From Bradyrhizobium huanghuaihaiense (GTDB lineage: Bacteria; Pseudomonadota; Alphaproteobacteria; Rhizobiales; Xanthobacteraceae): a stretch of 64,000 nucleotides of DNA. Where the stretch lies: contig NZ_VLLA01000018.1 in assembly GCF_007830635.1 (NCBI RefSeq), positions 62,001 to 126,000 on the forward strand. Reading direction: 5' to 3'. Under the pieces are notes generated by a model. The model was not told where the DNA came from, made no database searches, and saw only the letters and a program-made list of their open reading frames with translations. Positions 1 to 8,296 of the stretch are shown piece after piece. Numbering within the stretch: position 1 is the first letter of the stretch; each line of letters starts with the position of its first letter. The position numbers were made by a program, and so were the translations under genes.

Positions 1-444
1 CCCGTCTGCCCCCACTTCCGCCGCGCGTTCGGCATGGCGGATCGAGGCGACGTCTGCGAACACCAGCGCGCCGGCGTCGTGCAGCGGCTTCAAGACTGGC
101 GACGGCGAGCCGACCGAGGTGATGACGATCTCCGGCTTGTGCCGCAGCAGCGCCGCGAGATCCTGCTCCAGCCGAACGTTGGAGCGGTGCACGATCAGGT
201 TCGGGCAGAGCGGCGCGGCCTTGCGGCCAGTCTGTCGTTCGTGCTGCAGCAGCTGCGCTTCGATCTCAGTGAGCCATGCGTCGAGCTGTTCCGTGCTGCG
301 ACAATTCGCAGTGGGGAAACTGCCGATCACGCCGCTGCGGCAGGCCGCGACCATGAGCTCGACGCCCGACACCAGAAACATCGGCGCTGCGATCAGCGGC
401 AGGGCGAGACAATCGCCGAAACGTTGCAGTCGCTCTGACGTCAC
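1..444 (-). CDS. Nitronate monooxygenase family protein (partial, C-terminus outside window)
   Basis: This is the N-terminal 148 residues of an FMN-dependent TIM-barrel oxidoreductase of the nitronate monooxygenase / 2-nitropropane dioxygenase family, which oxidises alkyl nitronates. The start of the protein reads LPLIAAPMFLVSGVELMVAA, followed by GVIGSFPTAN and a PNLIVHRSN segment. These line up one for one with the complete paralogue at 2142-3110 (SPLFIISVPDLVIAQ, GVVGSFPALN, NQIVHKSNNR). I chose a GTG start because AGGGAGG lies five bases upstream; the ATG six bases further upstream is in another frame. The gene runs off the left edge. The FMN phosphate-binding half is missing from view, so the exact substrate is unknown. 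Confidence 0.85.
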   Translation of the reverse strand, partial: MTSERLQRFGDCLALPLIAAPMFLVSGVELMVAACRSGVIGSFPTANCRSTEQLDAWLTEIEAQLLQHERQTGRKAAPLCPNLIVHRSNVRLEQDLAALLRHKPEIVITSVGSPSPVLKPLHDAGALVFADVASIRHAERAAEVGADG

Positions 445-552
445 GCATGCCTCCCTCGCGCGGGCTTTGTCGTTTCCTCCCGCATTCCCTGTGCTAGCGT
501 TGCGGCAAACATTGGCACGTTAGAAGCCGATGACAAAGCAACGAAGAGACAC

Positions 553-785
553 ATGCCCGATCCGCTCCACGCATCGTCGCCGACTTGCGCGCAGACGCTA
601 CGGGCACTGTCACGCTATCCCGACCGCACTGCTTTCAACCTCGTGAAGACGCGAAAAGGCGCTCGGCGCATGCGCCCAAGCAGATCCAGTTCGTCGAGCA
701 GCTGCCGATGACCGGCGTCGGCAAGGTCGACAAGAAGGTACTGCGTGCAGGCTTCTGGAGCGGACGGGACCGGATGGTGGGGTAG
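553..785 (+). pseudogene. Remnant of an AMP-dependent acyl-CoA ligase (both ends kept, middle deleted)
   Basis: The ATG at 553 opens a frame reading MPDPLHASSPTCAQTLRALS then RYPDRTAFN, the typical first 30 residues of a fatty-acid/acyl-CoA ligase. After about 40 codons the frame turns to nonsense and stops. In another frame, from about 673 to 785, the sequence reads KQIQFVEQLPMTGVGKVDKK followed by a short tail and a stop. That is the C-terminal A10-type motif of the same family, with the catalytic lysine in GKVDKK. About 450-500 codons of adenylation domain are absent. I infer an internal deletion plus frameshift that left a 230 bp scar. It cannot encode an active ligase. Confidence 0.8.
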
Positions 786-924
786 ATACCCCGGAATTCT
801 ACGGTGCCGTTGTGGCTCCGGCACCACATCGGACGACGGAGTGTGCGCCCGTGCCGGCCGAGCGATTGCGGGCGAATCAGGGAATCAACTAGACCGCAGA
901 TGGGGCTGGGAAGCGGAGTATCAA

Positions 925-1023
925 ATGAGAGTCGCTTCCTTGGAAAGTGCAGTCGCCGCGATCACGTTGATCACGGCTATCATCGTGGTGCTGTGGGAGA
1001 TCAAGATCTTCTACGGTATTTGA
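925..1023 (+). CDS. Possible 32-residue single-span membrane protein
   Basis: The short frame starts at ATG 925 and is preceded by a GGAAGCGGAG stretch about eight bases upstream that could serve as ribosome-binding site. The product is almost entirely one hydrophobic segment (AAITLITAIIVVLWEIKIFY), so it would be a single-span membrane peptide. I recognise no family. It lies in the 786-1155 stretch, which holds no other convincing gene; a basic 32-codon frame directly after it (about 1032-1130) has only a weak CTG start. It could be chance, or debris from the deletion that made the adjacent pseudogene. Confidence 0.3.
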   Translation: MRVASLESAVAAITLITAIIVVLWEIKIFYGI

Positions 1024-1155
1024 ACTGGCAGGACGCTGGCGTCGAACAAGAGGCCTCCGGACAAGAAGAGGTTCGCGACCAGGGCATCCCTTCCGCGGCG
1101 GCGGAAGCTGCCATTCAATTGGCTTCCGGCCTGAGCACGGCGGAAGCCGTCATGC

Positions 1156-1929
1156 TCACCGCCTCTCGATCACAAGGCTCTGCACCGCGCGGCCGAAATA
1201 GCCCTGCCGATCGGCAAGCCGCGACATCGCAAGACCCGCGCCGTCAGGGCCGATCCAGGAGTCGCCGTCGAGCAGGATCCACTCGCCGACCGGCTGGCGC
1301 GCAAAGCTCACGGTGAGATCGGCGTTGATGTAGGTCCAGGCGCGGAAATCGAGCGTCGAGGCGGTGCCGTTGGAGAAGTCGGCGGCGACCACGGCGCGCA
1401 TGGCCTGCGAGATGGCCTCGCCCTCGATCAGGGGATGGTCGACACGAAACCAGATCGCGCCGGCGCCGGCCTGGCCGAAGCGGCCGCGCGCGGCGCGCAT
1501 CGAGACCGACCGCACGAACGGACTGGTGGCGGCGTGACCGTCCTCCACCAGCGAGTCCTCCGGCGACGGCAGCGTGACCGGCAGATCCCTCACATCGTCG
1601 GGCAGCGCCTGCGCCTGGCGTCTGACCTTGAGCACGGTGGCGCCGACGACCTGCACGCCGTCGGCGAGCAGCTTGATCTCGCAGAGCTGGATCTTACGGC
1701 CCTCGCGCAGCACTTCGCTCGCAATCGTGAGCGGCGCAACCGGCACCGGCCGCATCAGATCGATCGTGACGCGCGCGATGTCCATCGGGGCAGGCGTCGG
1801 GATGCGTTCGGCCGCCCATGTCACCAGCGATGCCGGCGCCGAGCCGTGCTGCATGCGCCGGTCCCAGGGACCGGCAGCGTCCGGGCTGGTGACGACGCTG
1901 TTGCCGTCGACGCGGTAGATGGGGGGCAT
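1156..1929 (-). CDS. Acyl-CoA thioesterase-like protein (TesB-type double hotdog)
   Basis: A 257-residue protein that looks like the thioesterase-like superfamily of double-hotdog TesB relatives, which hydrolyse acyl-CoA. Support comes from the early segment MQHGSAPASLVTWAAERIP, the ARVTIDLMRPVPVAPLTIAS strand pair, and the late segment FRAWTYINADLTVSFARQPV with GEWILLDGDSWIGPDGAGLA, typical of this family's C-terminal hotdog. I start at the ATG at 1929 (MPPIYRVDGN) with a GGGA ribosome-binding site a few bases upstream; the open frame extends further upstream only into a repeat element. It sits alone on the reverse strand between the ligase remnant and a repeat. The substrate is not evident. 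Confidence 0.7.
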   Translation of the reverse strand: MPPIYRVDGNSVVTSPDAAGPWDRRMQHGSAPASLVTWAAERIPTPAPMDIARVTIDLMRPVPVAPLTIASEVLREGRKIQLCEIKLLADGVQVVGATVLKVRRQAQALPDDVRDLPVTLPSPEDSLVEDGHAATSPFVRSVSMRAARGRFGQAGAGAIWFRVDHPLIEGEAISQAMRAVVAADFSNGTASTLDFRAWTYINADLTVSFARQPVGEWILLDGDSWIGPDGAGLAMSRLADRQGYFGRAVQSLVIERR

Positions 1930-1975
1930 GGTGCAATCCCTGTTGGCTGAGATGCTCGGAGTCCCAATGACGGTG

Positions 1976-2116
1976 TCGTCCTGGCGAAAGCCAGGACCCA
2001 TTACCCCAGGGAGAAGTTGCTGCGCGAGATCGTTAACCGCGAGCCTTCGCCAAACTACGCCCTGTGGTTATGGGTCCTGGATCAGCGCTCGCTCCGCTCG
2101 CTTGTCCAGGACGACG
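1976..2116. repeat. Intergenic palindromic repeat, family A copy 1
   Basis: The outer arms are TCGTCCTGGCGAAAGCCAGG on the left and TGGGTCCTGG ... CCAGGACGACGA on the right. The interior has the conserved pieces ACCCAT, CAGGGAG, TTCGCCAAA and TGTGGTTATGGGTCC, shared with six other copies in this window. It fills the space between the thioesterase gene and the nitronate monooxygenase gene. Confidence 0.85.
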
Positions 2117-2141
2117 AAAGAAAGAACCGGGACGACAATCC

Positions 2142-3110
2142 TCACAACGGCGGATCGACCGCTTCCTCGTATTCCTTCTTGAAGCGCGCGATCATCTCGG
2201 CGGCGGGCACGATGCCCTCGACGCTGCCGATGCCCTGGCCCGAGCCCCAGATCTCCTTCCAGGCCTTCGGCTTGGCGCGCTCGCCGGAGGCGTCGGTGCC
2301 GAAGTTCATCTTGGAGGGATCGGAGGTCGGCAGGTTTTCCGGATCCATGCCGGCGGCGAGGATCGAGGGCTTCAGATAGTTGCCATGCACGCCGGTGAAG
2401 AGGTTGGAATAGACGATGTCGTCGGCCGTCGAGCCCGCGATCATCTCCTTGTACTTCTCGACCGCGTTGGCCTCCTTGGTCGCGATGAAGGCCGAGCCGA
2501 TATAGGCGAAGTCGGCCCCTAGGATGCGCGCGGCGCGGATCGCCTTGCCGTTGCCGATGGCGCCCGACAGCGCGATCGGGCCGTCGAACCACTTGCGCGT
2601 CTCTGCAACGAAAGCCAGCGGCGAGATCGTGCCGGCATGACCGCCGGCGCCGGCCGCGACCAGGATCAGGCCGTCGGCGCCCTTCTCGATCGCCTTGTGC
2701 GCGAATTTCTGGTTGATCACGTCGTGGAAGACGATGCCGCCCCAACCGTGCACGGCCTGGTTCAGCTCCTCGCGCGCACCGAGCGAAGAGATGATCATCG
2801 GCACCTTGTACTTGGCGCAGAGCTGCATGTCGTGATCGAGCCGGTTGTTCGACTTGTGCACGATCTGATTGACCGCGAACGGCGCCGACGGCTTGTCGGG
2901 ATGCGCGCGGTCATAGGCCGCGAGTTCTTCCGTGATCCGCGCCAACCATTCGTCGAGCAGCTCCGGCGGCCGCGCGTTCAGCGCCGGGAACGAGCCGACC
3001 ACACCCGCCTTGCACTGCGCGATCACGAGATCGGGCACCGAGATGATGAAGAGCGGCGAGCCGATCACGGGGATCGACAGGCGTCCCTTGAACAAGGCAG
3101 GCATGGACAT
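2142..3110 (-). CDS. Nitronate monooxygenase family protein
   Basis: A complete 322-residue FMN-dependent oxidoreductase of the nitronate monooxygenase family; it probably converts nitronates to carbonyl compounds and nitrite with oxygen. Visible features are the N-terminal strand SIPVIGSPLFIISVPDLVIA, GVVGSFPALN, the FMN region GADGLILVAAGAGGHAGT near residues 165-183, and SGAIGNGKAIRAARILGADF followed by YIGSAF, the phosphate-binding part of the barrel. The ATG at 3110 has AGAGGA about ten bases upstream; a second ATG two codons later is also possible. A candidate promoter lies at 3155-3184. The paralogue at 1-444 suggests local duplication of this family. Confidence 0.9.
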   Translation of the reverse strand: MSMPALFKGRLSIPVIGSPLFIISVPDLVIAQCKAGVVGSFPALNARPPELLDEWLARITEELAAYDRAHPDKPSAPFAVNQIVHKSNNRLDHDMQLCAKYKVPMIISSLGAREELNQAVHGWGGIVFHDVINQKFAHKAIEKGADGLILVAAGAGGHAGTISPLAFVAETRKWFDGPIALSGAIGNGKAIRAARILGADFAYIGSAFIATKEANAVEKYKEMIAGSTADDIVYSNLFTGVHGNYLKPSILAAGMDPENLPTSDPSKMNFGTDASGERAKPKAWKEIWGSGQGIGSVEGIVPAAEMIARFKKEYEEAVDPPL

Positions 3111-3154
3111 TGCGGAACGATCCTCTTCTGGCGGTCAAACTGAAGTTGGGAGCC

Positions 3155-3184
3155 ATACCAACAAGGCAATCTTTCCACTGTCAA
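3155..3184 (-). promoter_or_regulatory. Candidate sigma-70 promoter for the nitronate monooxygenase gene
   Basis: On the reverse strand a perfect TTGACA (3184-3179) is followed 18 bases later by TGGTAT (3160-3155). Transcription would begin about 40 bases before the start codon at 3110. This is sequence inspection only. Confidence 0.4.
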
Positions 3185-3264
3185 GTATTGCGTTTTGGCG
3201 CCGCGGCGGATGCCGTTACCGCAATTCCAAGCAGCGGAATTCGAGCCTCCTAGGTCTATCCGTC

Positions 3265-3352
3265 CGTCATTGCGAGCGAAGCGAAGCAATCCAGAAATGT
3301 ATCCGCGGAGGTAGTCTGGATTGCTTCGTCGCAAGAGCTCCTCGCAATGACG
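3265..3352. repeat. Intergenic palindromic repeat, family B copy 1
   Basis: The arms are CGTCATTGCGAGCGAAGCGA and its near complement ending CTCGCAATGACG, with nested arms AAGCAATCCAG / CTGGATTGCTT. A second copy with the same arms is at 36309-36390. It lies between the nitronate monooxygenase promoter and the 3' end of aspA. Confidence 0.85.
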
Positions 3353-3378
3353 AGGCGAGAGTGGTGGATAGCCAACAG

Positions 3379-4779
<1,401 letters not shown>

Positions 4780-4814
4780 GGGCGCTCCTTGTTGCACGCG
4801 CGCGGGCCATCACG

Positions 4815-5348
4815 TCAGTTCTGGCACAGCGCGCTGGTCACGAAAGTATCGGTGCGGCAGTCGTCCGGTTTACGCTGCCTGCCTGGGATGAGGACCTTGG
4901 CCGAGCATTTCTCGGCGGAGTCGGCATTCAGGCTCTTGCCTTCCTTGTAACCCTTGCCCTGGCAGAGCTGGTCGGCCGCCTGCTTGCAGTCGGGCGCACC
5001 ATTCGACGAGACCGGGCAGACCACGCGTCCCGACACCATGGTCGAGGGCGTGGCCAGCCGCGACAGGTCATTCATGGTTTCGCCCGGGCTTTTGATCGGC
5101 GGCAGGATCGAAGGCAGCTTGTCGAACAGCTTGCCCATTTCGTTGATCAGCCCGGGATTCTCCTCGCCCGCCGGCGGCGCCGATGAAGCGGGCATCGGCG
5201 GCGCGGCCTGCGGCCCCGGCTCCTGCAGGCCGAGCGACGGCGGCCGGGATTGCGGCCATCCTGCCTCGCCGGCATTGAGCAGGATCAGCGCCACTGCTGA
5301 TATCAGCGTCCCGAGCCGCACGGCCGGATTGCCGGATCGAACCATCAT
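4815..5348 (-). CDS. Secreted protein of unknown function
   Basis: I do not recognise a family. The 177-residue product starts with a probable signal peptide (hydrophobic stretch LISAVALILLNAGEAGWPQS), continues with a proline/alanine-rich linker to about residue 65, and ends in a C-terminal part with six cysteines (VVCPV, DCKQAADQLCQGKGY, EKCSAK, DDCRTD, SALCQN) that could form disulfides in the periplasm. The last 70 residues look like the conserved part. It lies 35 bases downstream of the aspA start on the same strand, but upstream of aspA in transcription order, so the two could share a transcript. Confidence 0.7.
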   Translation of the reverse strand: MMVRSGNPAVRLGTLISAVALILLNAGEAGWPQSRPPSLGLQEPGPQAAPPMPASSAPPAGEENPGLINEMGKLFDKLPSILPPIKSPGETMNDLSRLATPSTMVSGRVVCPVSSNGAPDCKQAADQLCQGKGYKEGKSLNADSAEKCSAKVLIPGRQRKPDDCRTDTFVTSALCQN

Positions 5349-5394
5349 GGCGGCAACCGTAGCCGAAGCCGGCGCGCGGGCAAAGCGTGGCTGT

Positions 5395-5976
5395 TTAGAT
5401 CAGCTTGACCGCCACCACGAAGCCGAGCACCAGCACGATGGCGCCGATCGCCACCCACAATCCGAGATGCTCCTCGAGCTTGTGCCGGATCCAGTCGCCA
5501 TAGCGGTTGAGCAGGATCGCCACGATGAAGAAGCGTCCGCCGCGCGCGACGATCGAGCACAGGGTGAAGAGAACGAGATTATAACCGGCAAAGCCCGAGG
5601 TGATGGTGACGAGCTTGTAGGGGATCGGCGTCAGCCCCTTGAGCAGGATGATCACCGCGCCCCACTCGGCATAAGAGGCGCGGAAGGCCTCGACCTTGTC
5701 GCCAAGGCCATAGACCTGGATCAGCCAGTGACCGACAGAGTCGAACAGCAGCGCGCCGATGGCGTAGCCAAGGAGGCCGCCGAGCACCGATGTGATCGTG
5801 CAGACCGCGGCATAGACCCAGGCGCGCTGCGGGCGCGCCAGTGACATCGGGATCAGCATCACATCCGGCGGAACCGGAAAGAAGGAGCTTTCTGCGAAAG
5901 CCACGGCTCCCATGATCCAGAGCGCGTAGGGCTTGTGGGCGGCGTCGATGCACCAGTCGTAGATACGTTTCAGCAT
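5395..5976 (-). CDS. YqaA/DedA-type SNARE-associated membrane protein
   Basis: A 193-residue integral membrane protein of the VTT/SNARE-associated (DedA, YqaA subgroup) superfamily, whose members have been linked to lipid flipping and membrane homeostasis. Visible features are the N-terminal segment LWIMGAVAFAESSFFPVPPD with the family's F(F)P(I/V)P motif, a glycine-rich GGLLGYAIGALLF helix, the re-entrant loop sequence LLKGLTPIPYKLVTITSGFA, and a final hydrophobic helix (AIGAIVLVLGFVVAVKLI). I start at MLKRIYDW; there is no clear ribosome-binding site, and a start seven codons earlier (5997) is possible. The substrate is unknown. Confidence 0.8.
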   Translation of the reverse strand: MLKRIYDWCIDAAHKPYALWIMGAVAFAESSFFPVPPDVMLIPMSLARPQRAWVYAAVCTITSVLGGLLGYAIGALLFDSVGHWLIQVYGLGDKVEAFRASYAEWGAVIILLKGLTPIPYKLVTITSGFAGYNLVLFTLCSIVARGGRFFIVAILLNRYGDWIRHKLEEHLGLWVAIGAIVLVLGFVVAVKLI

Positions 5977-6033
5977 GGCGCCGCGATGAAGCACCATGGG
6001 ACGGATTTGTCCATCGCGAGTTTTGTGAAGGTT

Positions 6034-6438
6034 TTAGTGGCGCTTGCGCGCAGCGCGGCTCTCGAGCGCGACAATTGGCCGCCTGGCGGCCACGCGCGGT
6101 GACGCGACTTTGGGCAGCTTCATCGGCGATTTCGGCAACTTTTCGGCAATGCCGAGCATGTCTTCCCGCCGCGTCATCTCGCGCCAGACGTCCTCGGGGC
6201 GCACGCCTGCCGAGGCCCACAGCACGGTCAGATTGTAGAGCAGGTCGGCGCTTTCCCGGATCACGGCCTCGCTGTCGCCGTTGACCGCATCGATCACGAC
6301 TTCGATGGCCTCTTCGGCCAGCTTCTTCGCCATTTTGGAGGGGCCGCGCTGAAACAGCCGGGCCGTACGCGATGTTGCCGGATCAAGATCCCTGGCCGCG
6401 AGCACAGCCAGATATAGCCGCTCAAGCGAATCACTCAT
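6034..6438 (-). CDS. HisE-like phosphoribosyl-ATP pyrophosphatase
   Basis: The 134-residue protein belongs to the HisE/MazG-like all-alpha NTP pyrophosphatase group. HisE removes pyrophosphate from phosphoribosyl-ATP in step two of histidine synthesis. The core SKMAKKLAEEAIEVVIDA and ESADLLYNLTVLWASAGV supplies the EExxE and ExxD metal ligands. A basic tail of about 35 residues (KLPKSPMKLPKVASPRVAAR onward) follows the core and is not part of the normal fold. The gene is isolated, well away from hisD at 60.2-61.5 kb and with no other his gene nearby, so it may be a second HisE copy or a house-cleaning pyrophosphatase. An ATG start at 6438 is preferred to a TTG three codons upstream. Confidence 0.75.
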   Translation of the reverse strand: MSDSLERLYLAVLAARDLDPATSRTARLFQRGPSKMAKKLAEEAIEVVIDAVNGDSEAVIRESADLLYNLTVLWASAGVRPEDVWREMTRREDMLGIAEKLPKSPMKLPKVASPRVAARRPIVALESRAARKRH

Positions 6439-6497
6439 GGTACTCAAAACTACTCTAAACCAATGGCGAGCACGTTAACGCCCAGCGATAAAAGCAA

Positions 6498-6534
6498 AAA
6501 ACAGGCCGGCGCGACAAGCGCGACGGCCTGTTTT
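6498..6534 (-). terminator. Rho-independent terminator
   Basis: A perfect 11 bp stem, AAAACAGGCCG paired with CGGCCTGTTTT, has a 15-base loop that itself holds GCGC/GCGC. On the reverse strand a T-rich run follows. It lies just after the glycine/tyrosine-rich gene ending at 6569. Confidence 0.85.
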
Positions 6535-6568
6535 GGTCAACCTTTGGTAGCCAAGGGGGCCGGCAAGC

Positions 6569-6937
6569 CTAGTAGCAGTTCGTGAAGTAGCCTTGGCCAC
6601 AGAGCTCCGAGGGCGCGGTGCCGCCGTAGCGCTGATACTGGTAGTTCGGGCCCGGGCCGTAATAGGGACCGTAGGCCGGGGCACTGTAATAGGCGGGACC
6701 GCCGTAATAGCCGTAGCCCGGACCGTAGTCATAGGCATATGCGTCGCGGGTCGCAGCGATGGCGAGACCGGTACCAATGGCTGCGAAAGCCGCGGCGGCA
6801 GCAGCACCGCCACCACCGCCACGCCAGTGGCGGCCGCCTGCGTAGGAGGCCGTCGGAGCGACCGCGGTCAGCGCCAGCACGGCAGCTGTCGCGAGGACGG
6901 CTTTACGGCCGGTAAGGCTCGAAAATCTGTCAAACAT
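6569..6937 (-). CDS. Small secreted glycine/tyrosine-rich protein
   Basis: The 122-residue product has a signal peptide (residues 1-33, cleavage likely after TASYA), an RHWRGGGGG patch, a short hydrophobic Ala stretch, and a Gly-Tyr-Pro rich tail (YDYGPGYGYYGGPAYYSAP) ending in two cysteines. Such proteins are common in Bradyrhizobium and relatives and have no established role; surface or envelope association is a guess from composition. Its end is marked by the terminator at 6498-6534. A palindrome that could regulate it is at 7045-7067. Confidence 0.75.
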   Translation of the reverse strand: MFDRFSSLTGRKAVLATAAVLALTAVAPTASYAGGRHWRGGGGGAAAAAAFAAIGTGLAIAATRDAYAYDYGPGYGYYGGPAYYSAPAYGPYYGPGPNYQYQRYGGTAPSELCGQGYFTNCY

Positions 6938-7044
6938 GTCCTGGACCCTCCTTGGGACCTTGAATGGTGCCTTGAGACAGGCTCATGTCTCTCAAACACC
7001 CGCATCCCATGTTGGGTTCCCCAACCCCAACACAAGCTGAACGG

Positions 7045-7067
7045 GGTTGCGTGATCGTGACGCAACC
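7045..7067. promoter_or_regulatory. Palindrome between divergent genes, possible operator
   Basis: Perfect 8 bp arms GGTTGCGT / ACGCAACC are separated by 7 bases. The site lies about 108 bases before the reverse-strand gene starting at 6937 and 97 bases before the forward gene starting at 7164. A second short hairpin (GTTGGG-TTC-CCCAAC) is at 7011-7025. No regulator gene is adjacent. Confidence 0.4.
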
Positions 7068-7163
7068 GCCGCTCATCCGCCGTTCATGTTGGCGCGCGCA
7101 CGGTCGTTGCCGGCCGGCGCTGCGAGCGTCACAAACCACAACAATGCGGGACCGGCGCAGTTG

Positions 7164-8213
7164 ATGTCAGGATTCAAGACGATCGTCCTTCGCGGCCTGC
7201 TGGCCCTTGCTATCTCGCTCGCCGCGTTGACGGCGCGCGAGGCCACAGCGGCCGAGAGCGCCGCTCCCTCCACGGCGATCCACTTCACCTTCGACCGTCC
7301 CGTCGATGCCAGCATGGCGCCATTCTTCCTTGCCGCGAAAGACGGCAAGTTCGGCGCCGAGCATCTCAACGTGTCGTTCAACACCGCGCCCGGATCGCCG
7401 GAGGCGCTCACGCGCGTCGCCAGGGGCGACAGCGAGCTCGCATTGGTCGACATCAACGAGCTGATCCGCTTCCGCGACAAGGACGATGCGGCGCCGATCA
7501 GGGCGGTGTTCGTGCTGTTCAACCGCGCGCCCTACGCGATCGTCGCGCGCAGGAGCCGCGGCATCCACATCCTGCCCGACCTCGACGGCAAGACCGTCGG
7601 CGTCGCCGACGGCGATCTGTCGATGCGGCTGTGGCCGGCGCTGGCGCAGCAGAACAACATCAACGCTTCGCGCGTAAAATTCCACAAGATCAGCGCCGCG
7701 GTGCGAGAGCCGATCCTGTCCGCAGGACAGGTCGATGCCGTCGCCGGCTTCAGCCATCTGTCGGCGGTGAACCTGCGCGACCGCGGCGTGCCCGGCGGCG
7801 ATCTCGTCGTGCTGCGATATGCCGACTATGGTTGCGAAGCCTATGGCTTTGCCGTGGTGGCCAATCCCGCCTTCGCCGCGGCGAAGCCGGACGTCGTGAA
7901 GGGTTTCGTCCGCGCCCTGATCGGCGGCATCAACGCAACGGTCAAAGAGCCGGCGCGCGCGGCGGACGAGGCTGCAAGCCGCATCGAGGATGGCGACCGC
8001 GAGCTCGAGCTTGAGCGCCTGCGCACCGTGCTCGTCGACAACATCCTGACCGACGAAGTCAGGCGCAACGGCCTCGGCGGAATCGATCCGGCGCGCCTGG
8101 AGCGCTCGATCGACCAGATCGCCCAGGACTTCAAATTCCGCAAGCGGCCGGCGGCGGGCGACATCTTCGATGACCGGTTCCTGCCGCCGGTCGAGAGCCG
8201 GCTCATCAATTGA
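7164..8213 (+). CDS. NMT1/THI5-like ABC transporter substrate-binding protein
   Basis: A 349-residue periplasmic binding protein of the NMT1/SsuA-like type, which captures small molecules such as sulfonates, nitrate or pyrimidine precursors for an ABC importer. Residues 1-29 form a signal peptide (LALAISLAALTAREATAAES). The opening pattern FTFDRPVDASMAPFFLAAKD, then GKFGAEHLNVSFNTAPGSPE, is the family's substrate-pocket signature, and LPDLDGKTVGVADGDLSMRL is its second lobe entry. The ATG at 7164 is directly before the signal peptide. No permease or ATPase gene is next to it, so it is an orphan whose partner lies elsewhere or which acts alone. The ligand cannot be read from the sequence. Confidence 0.8.
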   Translation: MSGFKTIVLRGLLALAISLAALTAREATAAESAAPSTAIHFTFDRPVDASMAPFFLAAKDGKFGAEHLNVSFNTAPGSPEALTRVARGDSELALVDINELIRFRDKDDAAPIRAVFVLFNRAPYAIVARRSRGIHILPDLDGKTVGVADGDLSMRLWPALAQQNNINASRVKFHKISAAVREPILSAGQVDAVAGFSHLSAVNLRDRGVPGGDLVVLRYADYGCEAYGFAVVANPAFAAAKPDVVKGFVRALIGGINATVKEPARAADEAASRIEDGDRELELERLRTVLVDNILTDEVRRNGLGGIDPARLERSIDQIAQDFKFRKRPAAGDIFDDRFLPPVESRLIN

Positions 8214-8296
8214 GCAAAACCAAAGCTTCCGCTGTATCTCGCGGGTGATCCCGGCTTAGAATACGGACTCCATCAGCTGCCAAGTTGCCAGTCCGC

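Noticed and set aside
1024-1130. Basic 32-codon frame directly after the small membrane peptide
   Set aside because: It lacks a normal start codon and ribosome-binding site, and no family could be recognised.
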